Shown: positions 1-9,017, counted from the stretch's first letter. The stretch: 10,559 nt of DNA from Elusimicrobia bacterium RIFCSPLOWO2_01_FULL_59_12 (GCA_001800075.1 MGUR01000032.1:15590-26148), one strand, 5' to 3'. Made by a program: numbers and translations. Notes: generated by a model not told the origin, from the sequence alone.

Positions 1-1
1 C

Positions 2-613
2 TTGCGGGACCCTCCGCCGGAACCGCGCTCGCTAAGCCAGCGCCGGCAAATTTTGGAGTTCGACGCGGGCCCCCAGCTGATCATGGGATTCCGCATTCCC
101 CGCTACCCGGATCCCGACACATTTGCCTTCTCCGCGCTGGCCTCCCTTTTGGGAGACGGAAAAAGTTCGCGCCTGCAAAAAGGGCTGGTTGAGAAAAAGC
201 GGGTCGCCTCGGCGGTCGACGCGGACCCGGCCGCGCCGGGAGAACGTTATGACCCGCAGTTTGTGATCTCGGCCACGCCCCGCTTCCCGCATCTGCCCTC
301 CGAACTGGAACATGGAATTTGGAACGAACTGGACCGGCTCAAAAATAATCCGGTGGAGCCCTGGGAGCTGGAAAAGGTCCGAGCCCGCGTGGACATCGAT
401 TTGCTGAACACGCTGCAGACCAATGACGGGATGGCGTCGACGCTGGCCTACTACCAATGCATCTTCGGTGATTGGCGCTTGATCCTGCGCTATCAAAAAG
501 CGATCGAAGCGCTGACCGCCCAGGACATTCAACGCGTCGCTCAGCGCATCTTTCTGATCGAGAACTCCACGGTGGTGACCCGTTTAAGGAAAAAAGAAGA
601 GAGAAAGAAATGA
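2..613 (+). CDS. M16B-family zinc peptidase, C-terminal part (5'-truncated by window edge)
   Basis: The reading frame is open from the first base, so the gene begins upstream and only its last ~203 codons are visible. What remains resembles the C-terminal half of M16B (processing-peptidase/PqqL-like) proteins: a 'GFRIPRYPDPDTFAFSAL' strand-helix start, the 'LLGDGKSSRLQKGLVEKKRVAS' segment, then the helical tail with 'EPWELEKVRARV'. M16 proteins carry the catalytic HxxEH in the N-terminal half, which is outside the window, so activity cannot be judged here. In the R/Y pair that many M16B partners use to bind substrate, the Arg is present (SSR) but the residue 13 positions later is Ser, not Tyr. 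This is what is expected of the catalytic member of a heterodimer. The product is probably periplasmic, but no signal peptide is visible. Its TGA overlaps the next ATG (ATGA, 610-613), suggesting translational coupling. The family call is confident; the specific substrate is unknown. Confidence 0.85.
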   Translation: MRDPPPEPRSLSQRRQILEFDAGPQLIMGFRIPRYPDPDTFAFSALASLLGDGKSSRLQKGLVEKKRVASAVDADPAAPGERYDPQFVISATPRFPHLPSELEHGIWNELDRLKNNPVEPWELEKVRARVDIDLLNTLQTNDGMASTLAYYQCIFGDWRLILRYQKAIEALTAQDIQRVAQRIFLIENSTVVTRLRKKEERKK

Positions 614-2124
614 AAATTTTCTTCCCGTCACCCCGGCGAAAGCCGGGGTCCAGCCTTGGACAAACACCTCTGGATTCCGGCTTACGACATGCCGGAATGA
701 CGACAAGGGTTGTTTGCCTCATTACTGCTCTCTGCTTTCTGCTCTCTGACTTCTCTTTGGCCGCTCCGCCGCCTCTTCCGACGTTTCCGCCGCTGACGTT
801 TCATCCGCCCCGCCCGGAGCGGGTCGTGCTGCCCAACGGCCTGGTGGTGTTTCTCCTGGAAGACCACGAACTGCCCCTGTTCCGCGTTCAGGTCCTGGTG
901 CGCGCCGGGTCGCAGGATGATCCGGCGGGACGAACCGGTCTCGGTTCGATTTTCGGACCGGCGATGACGCAGGGCGGCAGCGCGCGATACTCGCCTGAAC
1001 AAATCCTGCGCGTCCTGGATACGACAGGGGGGGGTCTCGCTTTCTCGGTCGGGACGGAGGAGACCGCCGGATCTCTGAGCGGCCGCTCGGCCGACTTTGA
1101 TACGCTTTTCAGCCTGTTCACTGATCTTCTTTTGTTCCCGCAATTTCGCAACGATTTTGTGAAGCTTGAAAAGGACAAGGTGCAGGAAGATCTTCGCCGC
1201 ATGAATGACGAACCCTCGGACATCGCCCGGCGTGAATTTCGGAAGGCCGTCTATGGAAAAACGCACCCCTACGCCCGGACGCCCGATCCACAAACCATCG
1301 ACCGGATCCGCCGCAAAGACCTTCTGGAAATGCACCGGCTCTATTTCAAACCGAACGCCGCCATGCTCGCCGTCTCAGGCGATTTCAAGAGCGCGGAGGT
1401 GAAACGGAAGATCGCGGAGGCCCTGGGGCCCTGGGCCTCCGGCGTGGTGACGCATCCGCCGGTGCCGCCGGTGGTCCCCACGGCCGCCGGCGCGCTGTAT
1501 TATGTGCAGCGGCCGCTGGACCAAAGCCAGATCCGCATCGGGCACACCGGTTTCGCGCGGCATGACCCGGATCATTTCGCCTGGGAGATTTTTAACGAGC
1601 TGTGGGGGGGAAGCGCCACCTCGCGCCTGTTCCGCATCGTCCGCACTGAAAAAGGACTGGCCTATGCCGTCGCCAGCGTATTCACCGAACCGAAAGATCT
1701 CGGGATGATTGTGGCCGTCTCCCAAACCCGCGGCCCGGAGACGCCGCTGGCGATCCAGTCCATCCTCGAAATCAACCGCGCCGTGCGCGAGGCGCCGTTT
1801 TCTGAGGAGGAAGTCCGCGCCGCCCGAGAGGCGATCCAAAACCGTTTCATCGAGAATTTCACCTCCAGCGAGCAGATCGCCGGGGAGCGGATGTCTCTGG
1901 AATTCCAGGGCTTTCCCAGCGGATACCTGGACACCTACACCGAAAACATCGGCCGCGTCCGCCTGGCGGATTTAAAGCGCGCGGCCCGGAAGCACCTGCA
2001 CCCCGACCGGTCCGTCATTTTGGTGGTCGGCGACCTGAGCACGTTCAATAAACCGCTTTCCACGATCGGCCGCCCCCAAGAAATCCGGCCGCCCGATTAC
2101 CGCTTGGAAGCGCAGCGACCCTGA
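610..2124 (+). CDS. M16B-family peptidase-like protein lacking the HxxEH zinc motif (probable non-catalytic partner), secreted
   Basis: From ATG 610 this encodes 504 residues. That start overlaps the previous stop (ATGA) behind a purine-rich tract. A repeat at 626-702 is read as residues ~6-31, and a normal signal peptide (MTTR, a hydrophobic VVCLITALCFLL stretch, then SLA-AP) follows from an in-frame ATG at 697. The mature start is therefore clear even if the initiation codon is not. The body is a two-domain M16 protein: N-domain from 'ERVVLPNGLVVFLLEDHELPL', C-domain from about residue 295. Where active members have GxAHxxEH, residues 110-117 read GLGSIFGP, so both His ligands and the catalytic Glu are gone. 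The R/Y pair is intact (R339 in 'SATSRLFR', Y352 in 'GLAYAV'). In known M16B heterodimers one subunit supplies HxxEH and the other R/Y, so I infer that this pairs with the upstream product. ATG 697 would give 475 residues but has no clear Shine-Dalgarno sequence. Confidence 0.88.
   Translation: MKIFFPSPRRKPGSSLGQTPLDSGLRHAGMTTRVVCLITALCFLLSDFSLAAPPPLPTFPPLTFHPPRPERVVLPNGLVVFLLEDHELPLFRVQVLVRAGSQDDPAGRTGLGSIFGPAMTQGGSARYSPEQILRVLDTTGGGLAFSVGTEETAGSLSGRSADFDTLFSLFTDLLLFPQFRNDFVKLEKDKVQEDLRRMNDEPSDIARREFRKAVYGKTHPYARTPDPQTIDRIRRKDLLEMHRLYFKPNAAMLAVSGDFKSAEVKRKIAEALGPWASGVVTHPPVPPVVPTAAGALYYVQRPLDQSQIRIGHTGFARHDPDHFAWEIFNELWGGSATSRLFRIVRTEKGLAYAVASVFTEPKDLGMIVAVSQTRGPETPLAIQSILEINRAVREAPFSEEEVRAAREAIQNRFIENFTSSEQIAGERMSLEFQGFPSGYLDTYTENIGRVRLADLKRAARKHLHPDRSVILVVGDLSTFNKPLSTIGRPQEIRPPDYRLEAQRP
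626..702 (+). repeat. Dispersed palindromic repeat, copy 1 (inside the 5' end of the second M16 gene)
   Basis: The element is bounded by CGTCA (626-630) and TGACG (698-702). It contains two hairpins: CCCCGGC-GAAA-GCCGGGG (631-648, 7-bp stem with a GAAA tetraloop) and ATTCCGGC...GCCGGAAT (674-681 with 691-698, 9-nt loop). Both arms recur at 6092-6209. It is translated as 'SPRRKPGSS...LDSGLRHAGMT' within the M16-like protein. This resembles the widespread 'GTCATTCCCGCGAAAGCGGG...' class of intergenic palindromes. The 3' arm supplies the in-frame ATG at 697. Confidence 0.85.
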
Positions 2125-2135
2125 AGGGACATCCT

Positions 2136-2462
2136 ATGACCTTGATCCCCGAAACGATACGCCGGAAGATGACAATTTATCCGAAATTTTATCAACGCGT
2201 CTGGAAGGCTTGCGCGTCCATCCCGAAGGGAGAAGTCCGGACCTACGGCTGGATCGCCAAAAACATCGGCCATCCCGGCGCCGCACGGGCCGTGGGACAG
2301 GCCCTGGCCGCCAACCCTTTTGCACCCGCCATCCCCTGCCACCGGGTGATCGGCGCCTCGGGCGCCATGACGGGCTACTCTGGTCAAGGGGGGATTCAGC
2401 GCAAAAAATCGCTCCTTTTGAAAGAGGGCGTTTCGCTTGACTATCGTCGGATATCTCCTTGA
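2136..2462 (+). CDS. MGMT-type alkylguanine-DNA alkyltransferase domain protein
   Basis: The 108-residue product matches the DNA-binding/active-site domain of Ogt/Ada/MGMT proteins, which transfer an alkyl group from O6-alkylguanine to a cysteine in a single-turnover repair reaction. Visible landmarks are 'FYQRVWKACASIPKGEVRTYGWIA' (helix-turn-helix entry, Tyr37), 'GAARAVGQALAANP' with the Arg finger R51 and N60, the acceptor motif PCHRV with C68, and 'GYSGQGGIQRKKSLLLKEG'. The acceptor Cys is present, so this is not a PWHRV alkyltransferase-like (ATL) protein, although at this length it is as short as ATLs and lacks the N-terminal domain of full Ogt/MGMT. The ATG at 2136 is preceded by GAAGGGA (2123-2129), which overlaps the stop of the M16 gene; the next in-frame ATG (2169) is less well placed. 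The gene probably belongs to the M16 transcript, 11 nt downstream. True repair activity versus damage sensing is not certain. Confidence 0.88.
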   Translation: MTLIPETIRRKMTIYPKFYQRVWKACASIPKGEVRTYGWIAKNIGHPGAARAVGQALAANPFAPAIPCHRVIGASGAMTGYSGQGGIQRKKSLLLKEGVSLDYRRISP

Positions 2463-2487
2463 CAACAAAATAGGCTTCTGTTAGCCT
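2459..2487 (+). promoter_or_regulatory. Possible sigma70-type promoter for the cold-shock gene
   Basis: A perfect TTGACA (2459-2464) overlaps the stop codon of the alkyltransferase gene. It is followed after 17 nt by TAGCCT (2482-2487), only a 3/6 match to TATAAT. The site lies ~43 nt upstream of the csp GTG, which would leave a short leader. The -35 box is good and the -10 box is weak. TACTAAT at 2502-2508 is an alternative -10 without a good -35. Confidence 0.4.
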
Positions 2488-2515
2488 TTAGGCCTGGACG
2501 TTACTAATGCACATG

Positions 2516-2523
2516 AGAGGTGA
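2516..2523 (+). promoter_or_regulatory. Ribosome binding site fixing the GTG start of the csp gene
   Basis: AGAGGTGA lies 6 nt before GTG 2530. Its placement decides the start, because the only nearby ATG (2513-2515) lies upstream of this site and is out of frame with the cold-shock domain. Confidence 0.7.
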
Positions 2524-2529
2524 ACCGAA

Positions 2530-2730
2530 GTGCGAGGCAAAGTAAAGTGGTTTAACGATCAAAAAGGGTATGGTTTCATCGCCAAGGATGATGGATCAGG
2601 CGACGTGTTCGTACACTTTTCCTCTATCAAAGGGGAGGGGTTCAAGAGCCTGGCGGAAGGCGATCCGGTTGAGTTCGAAGTCGTGGACTCCGAGAAGGGC
2701 CCCAAGGCCTCAAACGTCATGAAAGCCTAA
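2530..2730 (+). CDS. Cold-shock protein, CspA family
   Basis: The 66-residue product is a single cold-shock domain (five-stranded OB fold) that binds single-stranded RNA/DNA and acts in the cytoplasm as an RNA chaperone. Both nucleic-acid-binding motifs are intact: RNP1 'KGYGFI' at residues 12-17 and RNP2 'VFVHF' at 26-30, preceded by the typical 'GKVKWFN' opening. The length is standard for the family. No ATG fits. The start is GTG 2530, supported by the Shine-Dalgarno AGAGGTGA (2516-2523) with a 6-nt gap and by the family's usual N-terminus (MxGKVKWFN). The gene probably forms its own transcription unit, between a candidate promoter at 2459-2487 and the strong terminator at 2751-2783. Which paralogue (CspA, C, D or E type) cannot be told from sequence alone, nor whether it is cold-inducible. 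Confidence 0.95.
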   Translation: MRGKVKWFNDQKGYGFIAKDDGSGDVFVHFSSIKGEGFKSLAEGDPVEFEVVDSEKGPKASNVMKA

Positions 2731-2750
2731 GTCCCCACATCTCGTCAGAA

Positions 2751-2783
2751 ATAAAAAACCCCGATATCATCGGGGTTTTTTAT
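2751..2783 (+). terminator. Rho-independent terminator after the csp gene, probably bidirectional
   Basis: This is a perfect inverted repeat with a 15-bp stem and 3-nt loop (2766-2768). It has a CCCCGAT/ATCGGGG core flanked by six A's on the left and six T's (2776-2781) on the right. It starts 20 nt after the csp stop. The A/T tracts on both sides would also let it work on the opposite strand, but no minus-strand gene converges here. It separates the csp unit from secA. Confidence 0.93.
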
Positions 2784-2791
2784 TTCCTATT

Positions 2792-2800
2792 TGTTAAAAT
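2792..2800 (+). promoter_or_regulatory. Possible extended -10 promoter element for secA
   Basis: TG-T-TAAAAT (2792-2800) matches the extended -10 pattern, with 5/6 agreement to TATAAT. Transcription would begin near 2806-2807, about 5 nt before the secA ATG. No convincing -35 is seen, since that region falls within the terminator. The lack of a Shine-Dalgarno sequence before secA fits a near-leaderless mRNA, but this is inference. Confidence 0.35.
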
Positions 2801-2811
2801 GGGCGTCTCGT

Positions 2812-5552
<2,741 letters not shown>

Positions 5553-5568
<16 letters not shown>

Positions 5569-7184
5569 TCCTTTCCCTGCTTTCCGTCCTTCTCTACATT
5601 CTCTCCTTCCCAAAATTTAATTTTCATTGGCTTGCATGGATCGCGCTGGTCCCGCTGGTCTGTGCAACCGCCGGCCTGAAACCGAAGCGCGCTTTTCTGA
5701 TCGGCTGGGCAGCGGGAACGCTGGCGTACGCCGGACTGCTCTACTGGATCGTCATCACGTTCCGGTCCGCGCAACAATCGTTTTTTCTCGCCGTTCCCTG
5801 CTGGCTGTTATTGTCCGCCTATCTGGGGCTTTATTGGGGAGCCTGGACGGCGTGGACGGCAGGCAAAACGGGAACGTCCCGCCTGGCGTTTCCGTTTTTC
5901 GCCGCGGCCGCTTGGGCGACGCTCGAATATATCCGGACGTATCTCTTCTCGGGTTTTCCCTGGACGCTTCTGGGAGATTCTCAATGGCGGCATCTTCCTT
6001 TAATACAGATGGCGTCGATCACCGGCGTCTATGGAGTCTCGTTTCTGGTGGTTCTGGTGAACGCCGCCGTTGCTTTTTTTATTAATAGGGATGTCACCCC
6101 GGCGAAAGCCGGGGTCCAGGGACGTCAACGCCACTGGATTCCGGCCCGCCAGACTGCCGTCGGGCCGTCCGCCGGTGTTGTGTGGAGGACCGCTTCCGCC
6201 GGAATGACGGCCTTGATTCTGCTCGGGTGCTATGGCTTTGGTGTTTACCGGCTGCGCATCTTTTCCATGGAAGCGACGGCCCCCAGCCTTAAAGTGGCCC
6301 TTCTGCAAGGCAGCATTGATCAATATCAGAAATGGGACTCGCGGTACATACAGGATATTCAGCACACGTATGAAGAACTCCTGAGTGAAACGGCGCGGGT
6401 GAACCCCGACTTGATCATCTGGCCGGAAACCTCCGTGCCGGGGTATCTGATGGAGGATCCTGATCTCACCAACTGGCTCCGCGGGGTGATCCAACGAACG
6501 GGAACGCATCATCTGGTAGGCGCTCCCTCCAGAGCCCCGGGAGGCCGGGCTTACAACACCGCGTTTTCCCTGAGCCCCAGGGGGGAAACCCTGGGACTCT
6601 ACGCGAAACAGCATCTTGTTCCCTTCGGCGAGGTGGTTCCCTTGTCTCGCCTGTTGGGTCGCTGGATCCGCGTCTTAAACGATCTGGGCGGTTTTGCGGC
6701 GGGCGAACGATCGCCTGTTTTACCCTCTTCGATCGGCCCGATCGCCGTCAACATCTGCTATGAAGCGATTTTTCCTGATCTGGTCCGCCGCGGCGTGCGG
6801 CAGGGAGCCGGGGTGATCGTTAACCTGACCAACGACGGCTGGTATATGCGCACCGCCGCCCCCCACCAGCATTTCATTCCCAACGTGTTTCGCGCCGTTG
6901 AAAATGGCCGTTGGGTGCTCCGCGCCAATAACACCGGAATCACCGGCTTGATCAATCCGGCGGGACGGGTGGTCTCCGCCTCTCCTGTTTTTGTGCGGGA
7001 CGTGGTCACCGGGACCGTCAGCCCCCGGAGCGATCTGACGTTTTACACCCGGCATGGAGACGTCTTTGCCTGGGCATCCCTGCTGTTTTGCATCCTCATT
7101 TCGTTACGTGGTATACTCCGCCGGCGTGAAACAGGATATTCTTTCCGATCTCGACCGCCTCAAGGAACGCCTCGACAAAGTTAG
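5553..7184 (+). CDS. lnt: Apolipoprotein N-acyltransferase Lnt, with a repeat-derived insertion
   Basis: Lnt N-acylates the N-terminal Cys of apolipoproteins in the inner membrane, the last step of lipoprotein maturation before Lol export. This 543-residue protein has hydrophobic helices at roughly 4-19, 24-40, 46-70, 76-100, 111-128, 158-177 and 219-233, then a nitrilase-fold periplasmic domain and a C-terminal helix (~504-521). The catalytic triad is intact: E292 in 'IIWPETSVPG', K352 in 'YAKQHLVPFGE' and C402 in 'NICYEAIFPD'. Residues 180-219 are encoded by a dispersed palindromic repeat and form an extra loop between two membrane helices; the protein is ~30 residues longer than E. coli Lnt. 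The GTG at 5553 overlaps secA by 16 nt; TTG 5565 is an alternative start. The last 59 nt overlap prfB, and the stop TAG (7182-7184) lies within the prfB frameshift signal. The C-terminal 20 or so residues after the last helix exist only in this overlap and are probably non-essential. Confidence 0.97.
6092..6209 (+). repeat. Dispersed palindromic repeat, copy 2 (in frame inside lnt)
   Basis: This copy shares with 626-702 the CCCCGGC-GAAA-GCCGGGG hairpin followed by TCCAG (6097-6119), CTGGATTCCGGC (6134-6145) and GCCGGAATGACG (6198-6209). Between the last two blocks it has ~52 nt instead of 9, so it is a longer variant (118 versus 77 nt). It is translated as 'VTPAKAGVQ...HWIPARQ...SAGMT', a different frame from copy 1. 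It falls exactly between two membrane helices of Lnt. Confidence 0.85.
7109..7117 (+). promoter_or_regulatory. Possible extended -10 promoter element for prfB inside lnt
   Basis: TG-G-TATACT (7109-7117) fits an extended -10, with 5/6 agreement to TATAAT. The poor -35 candidate TTGCAT (7088-7093) lies 18 nt upstream. Transcription would start near 7123-7124, almost at the GTG 7126. It may be chance sequence within lnt. Confidence 0.3.
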
Positions 7185-8236
7185 GGGGTATCTTTGACGT
7201 TGACCGAAAAGCCGCGCGCGTCCAGGAACTCGAAAACCTCTCCGCCGATCCTTATTTCTGGGACAACCAGCCAAAAGCCCAAAACCAGCTCAAGGAACTG
7301 AACCGCCTCAAAGAAGACCTTCAGACCTACCGGGCTATCGAATCGTCCCTCCAAGATCTGCAGGAACTGACGAGCCTGGCTCAGGACGCCGATGAGGACA
7401 TCCTCAAGGAGCTGGACAGCAACGCAAAGAACTTAAATGAACGGCTTAAAACCGTTGAGCGCCAAGCGAAATTTAACGATCCGAATGACCGCTCCGACGC
7501 CCTGTTGACGATCCATTCCGGGGCGGGGGGGACCGAGGCCTGCGATTGGGCGGAGATGCTGACCCGCATGTACGAGCGCTATGCGGAACGGAAAGGCTTT
7601 TCCGTGGAAATTACGGACATCCTGCCCGGGGACCAGGCGGGGATTAAATCGATCACCTTCTTTGTGCGCGGGCCTTTTGCTTATGGGTTATTGAAGGGAG
7701 AGGCGGGGGTCCATCGCTTGGTCCGGATTTCGCCGTTTGACGCCAACAAACGGCGGCATACCAGCTTCGCCTCCTGCGACGCGCTTCCTGATGTTGAAGA
7801 AAACATCAACATCGTTGTTAACGATTCGGACCTTCGGGTGGACACCTACCGCTCCTCCGGCGCCGGCGGCCAGCATATCAATAAAACCGACAGCGCCGTG
7901 CGCCTCACGCACCTGCCTACCGGCGTGGTCGTGGCCTGCCAGAGCGAGCGCTCCCAGATCAAAAACCGCGCCAAGGCGATGAAAGTCCTCAAGATCCGGC
8001 TCTACGAACTCGAGATGGAAAAAAAGCGCGCCGCGATCGAGAAACGCTACGACGAGAAGGGGGACATCGCCTGGGGCAACCAGATCCGCTCCTATGTCTT
8101 CATGCCCTACCAGATGGTCAAAGACCACCGCACGGATTTTGAAGTCGGCAATGTTGAAAAAGTGATGGACGGCGACCTGGATTCCGTGATCGATGCCTAC
8201 CTCGAATACCAGGCCCTGAAGAAAACGAAACGTTAA
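7126..8236 (+). CDS. prfB: Peptide chain release factor 2 (RF2), expressed by programmed +1 frameshift
   Basis: RF2 releases finished proteins at UGA and UAA codons. The gene is in two frames. Codons 1-23 run from GTG 7126 (MKQDILSDLDRLKERLDKVRGYL) to an in-frame TGA at 7195-7197; a +1 shift on CTT at 7192-7194 then continues in the second frame from GAC 7196 to TAA 8234-8236, giving 369 residues (E. coli 365). After the shift come the N-terminal helical domain, the codon-recognition motif SPF (residues 202-204, 'RISPFDANKRRHTS'), which is specific to RF2, and the GGQ catalytic motif (247-249, 'SSGAGGQHINKTDSAVRL'). No Shine-Dalgarno sequence precedes GTG 7126; GTG 7108 is an in-frame alternative adding MVYSAG, but the chosen start gives the family's usual ~23-25 codons before the shift. 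The first 59 nt overlap lnt. The stop overlaps the next ATG (TAATG). Confidence 0.97.
7183..7198 (+). promoter_or_regulatory. prfB: Programmed +1 ribosomal frameshift site of prfB (RF2 autoregulation)
   Basis: The signal reads AGGGGG (7183-7188, Shine-Dalgarno-like), a 3-nt spacer TAT, slippery CTT (7192-7194), then TGA-C (7195-7198). To my knowledge this is the same core as in E. coli prfB. When RF2 is scarce, ribosomes pause at UGA, the tRNA slips from CUU to UUU and RF2 is made; when RF2 is plentiful, termination yields a 23-residue peptide. The first two bases of the AGGGGG element are also the last two bases of the lnt stop codon TAG (7182-7184). Confidence 0.97.
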
Positions 8237-8613
8237 TGGGGGACTGGCGCAAGGATCAATCGAAAAAGACGCGCCGCTATACCTGGGGCCAGACGCGCGG
8301 CCAGAACGATGAAACGCTGGAGGATTTTCTTCAGCGCGTCAAAGCATTCCCGGCCTTCGCGTCACTCCGCTTCGAAAAAATCGGCTCCGAAATCCACGCC
8401 TGGCGTTCGATCCGGGAAGACTCGGGGTCCCTGTACTGGGCCTCTTGCCTGCGTTTCGCGGATGACGGCTGGGGGTATTGGACCGTCTTTTACCGACTGG
8501 ATGAACGCCGCTGGCGGGTGACGGACGCCCGGGAACGCCCGCTCGGCCAGGCCCTCGCGGGCGCCGCGGAATGGTACCGGAGCCGTTTCATTGACAGCGT
8601 TCAGAACGACTGA
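8236..8613 (+). CDS. Hypothetical Trp-rich protein, 125 residues
   Basis: I do not recognise this family. The ATG shares one base with the prfB stop (TAATG), which suggests re-initiation and co-translation with RF2. The product is soluble-looking, with no signal peptide or membrane helix. A basic N-terminal tail (residues 1-24) is followed by a likely helix ('ETLEDFLQRVKAF'), a run of alternating hydrophobic residues suggesting β-strands ('SLRFEKIGSEIHAWRSI', 'GSLYWASCLRF', 'GWGYWTVFYRLDERRWRVTD'), and a C-terminal helix ('LGQALAGAAEWYRSRF'). It holds eight Trp, over 6% of residues, and a single Cys. Base composition and codon use look like the neighbours, and tight coupling to prfB argues that it is a real gene. 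The 3' end contains a likely promoter for the next gene. Function is unknown. Confidence 0.75.
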   Translation: MGDWRKDQSKKTRRYTWGQTRGQNDETLEDFLQRVKAFPAFASLRFEKIGSEIHAWRSIREDSGSLYWASCLRFADDGWGYWTVFYRLDERRWRVTDARERPLGQALAGAAEWYRSRFIDSVQND

Positions 8614-8619
8614 TAAGAT
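8591..8619 (+). promoter_or_regulatory. Sigma70-type promoter for the receiver-domain gene and lysS
   Basis: A perfect TTGACA (8591-8596) is followed after exactly 17 nt by TAAGAT (8614-8619), a 4/6 match that keeps the key T-A-..-A-T positions. It overlaps the last codons and stop of the 125-aa ORF. The predicted start near 8626 leaves a short leader containing the AGGAGG site of the next gene. It would let the receiver gene and lysS be transcribed apart from secA-lnt-prfB. Confidence 0.65.
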
Positions 8620-8642
8620 AACGGCGTTCCTTAGGAGGGCGT

Positions 8643-9017
8643 GTGGCGCGAGTTTTGGTTGTCGACGATGAAAAGGATGTCGTGGAGCTTGTCAAATTCC
8701 TGCTGGAACGCGACGGCCATCAGGTTTTGGAAGCGTTCAACGGCCGGGAGGCGCTGGAACGCGCGTTTGGCGAACATCCCGATCTGATCATTTTAGACAT
8801 CATGATGCCGGAGATGGACGGCTACACGGTCAACGCCCGATTGACGGAGAATGAAGCCACGCGCCGCATTCCGGTGATCATCCTGACCGCCAAGGGACAG
8901 ATGCGGGACGTTTTTGAAATGGCCTCCAACGTCGCTTTTTATATGGAAAAACCCTTTGATCCCAAGCATCTCCGGGAAAAGATCCAAGACGTGCTCAGCA
9001 AGCGCACGAGTGCCTGA
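8643..9017 (+). CDS. Stand-alone response regulator (CheY-like receiver domain)
   Basis: The 124-residue product is one receiver domain with no output domain. All the phosphotransfer residues are present: the acidic pair D8-D9 ('VLVVDDE'), phospho-acceptor D52 in 'LIILDIMMPEMDGY', T82 ('VIILTAKG') and K103 in 'MEKPFD'. It should be phosphorylated by a histidine kinase and act through protein contacts. No kinase gene is in the window. The GTG start at 8643 is fixed by a consensus AGGAGG (8633-8638), although the gap of 4 nt is short. A promoter-like pair lies just upstream (8591-8619), and the last 8 nt overlap the lysS start, so the two are probably co-expressed. 'MDGYTVNARLTENEATRRIPVIILTAKG' is typical of PilH/CheY-like single-domain regulators, but motility, polarity or another output cannot be decided. 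Confidence 0.93.
   Translation: MARVLVVDDEKDVVELVKFLLERDGHQVLEAFNGREALERAFGEHPDLIILDIMMPEMDGYTVNARLTENEATRRIPVIILTAKGQMRDVFEMASNVAFYMEKPFDPKHLREKIQDVLSKRTSA

Noticed and set aside
472..609. An earlier in-frame start (ATG 472) for the second M16 gene
   Set aside because: It would overlap the first M16 gene by ~140 nt and add 46 residues with no M16 or signal character. ATG 610 overlaps the stop and has a purine-rich tract upstream.
7195..7197. In-frame TGA in prfB as a sequencing error or pseudogene
   Set aside because: The full AGGGGG-TAT-CTT-TGA-C frameshift signal surrounds it, and the protein is intact on both sides.
8914..9009. Long N-terminal extension of lysS from ATG 8914
   Set aside because: It would run through the receiver gene in another frame. 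GTG 9010 gives the family's normal N-terminus and length.
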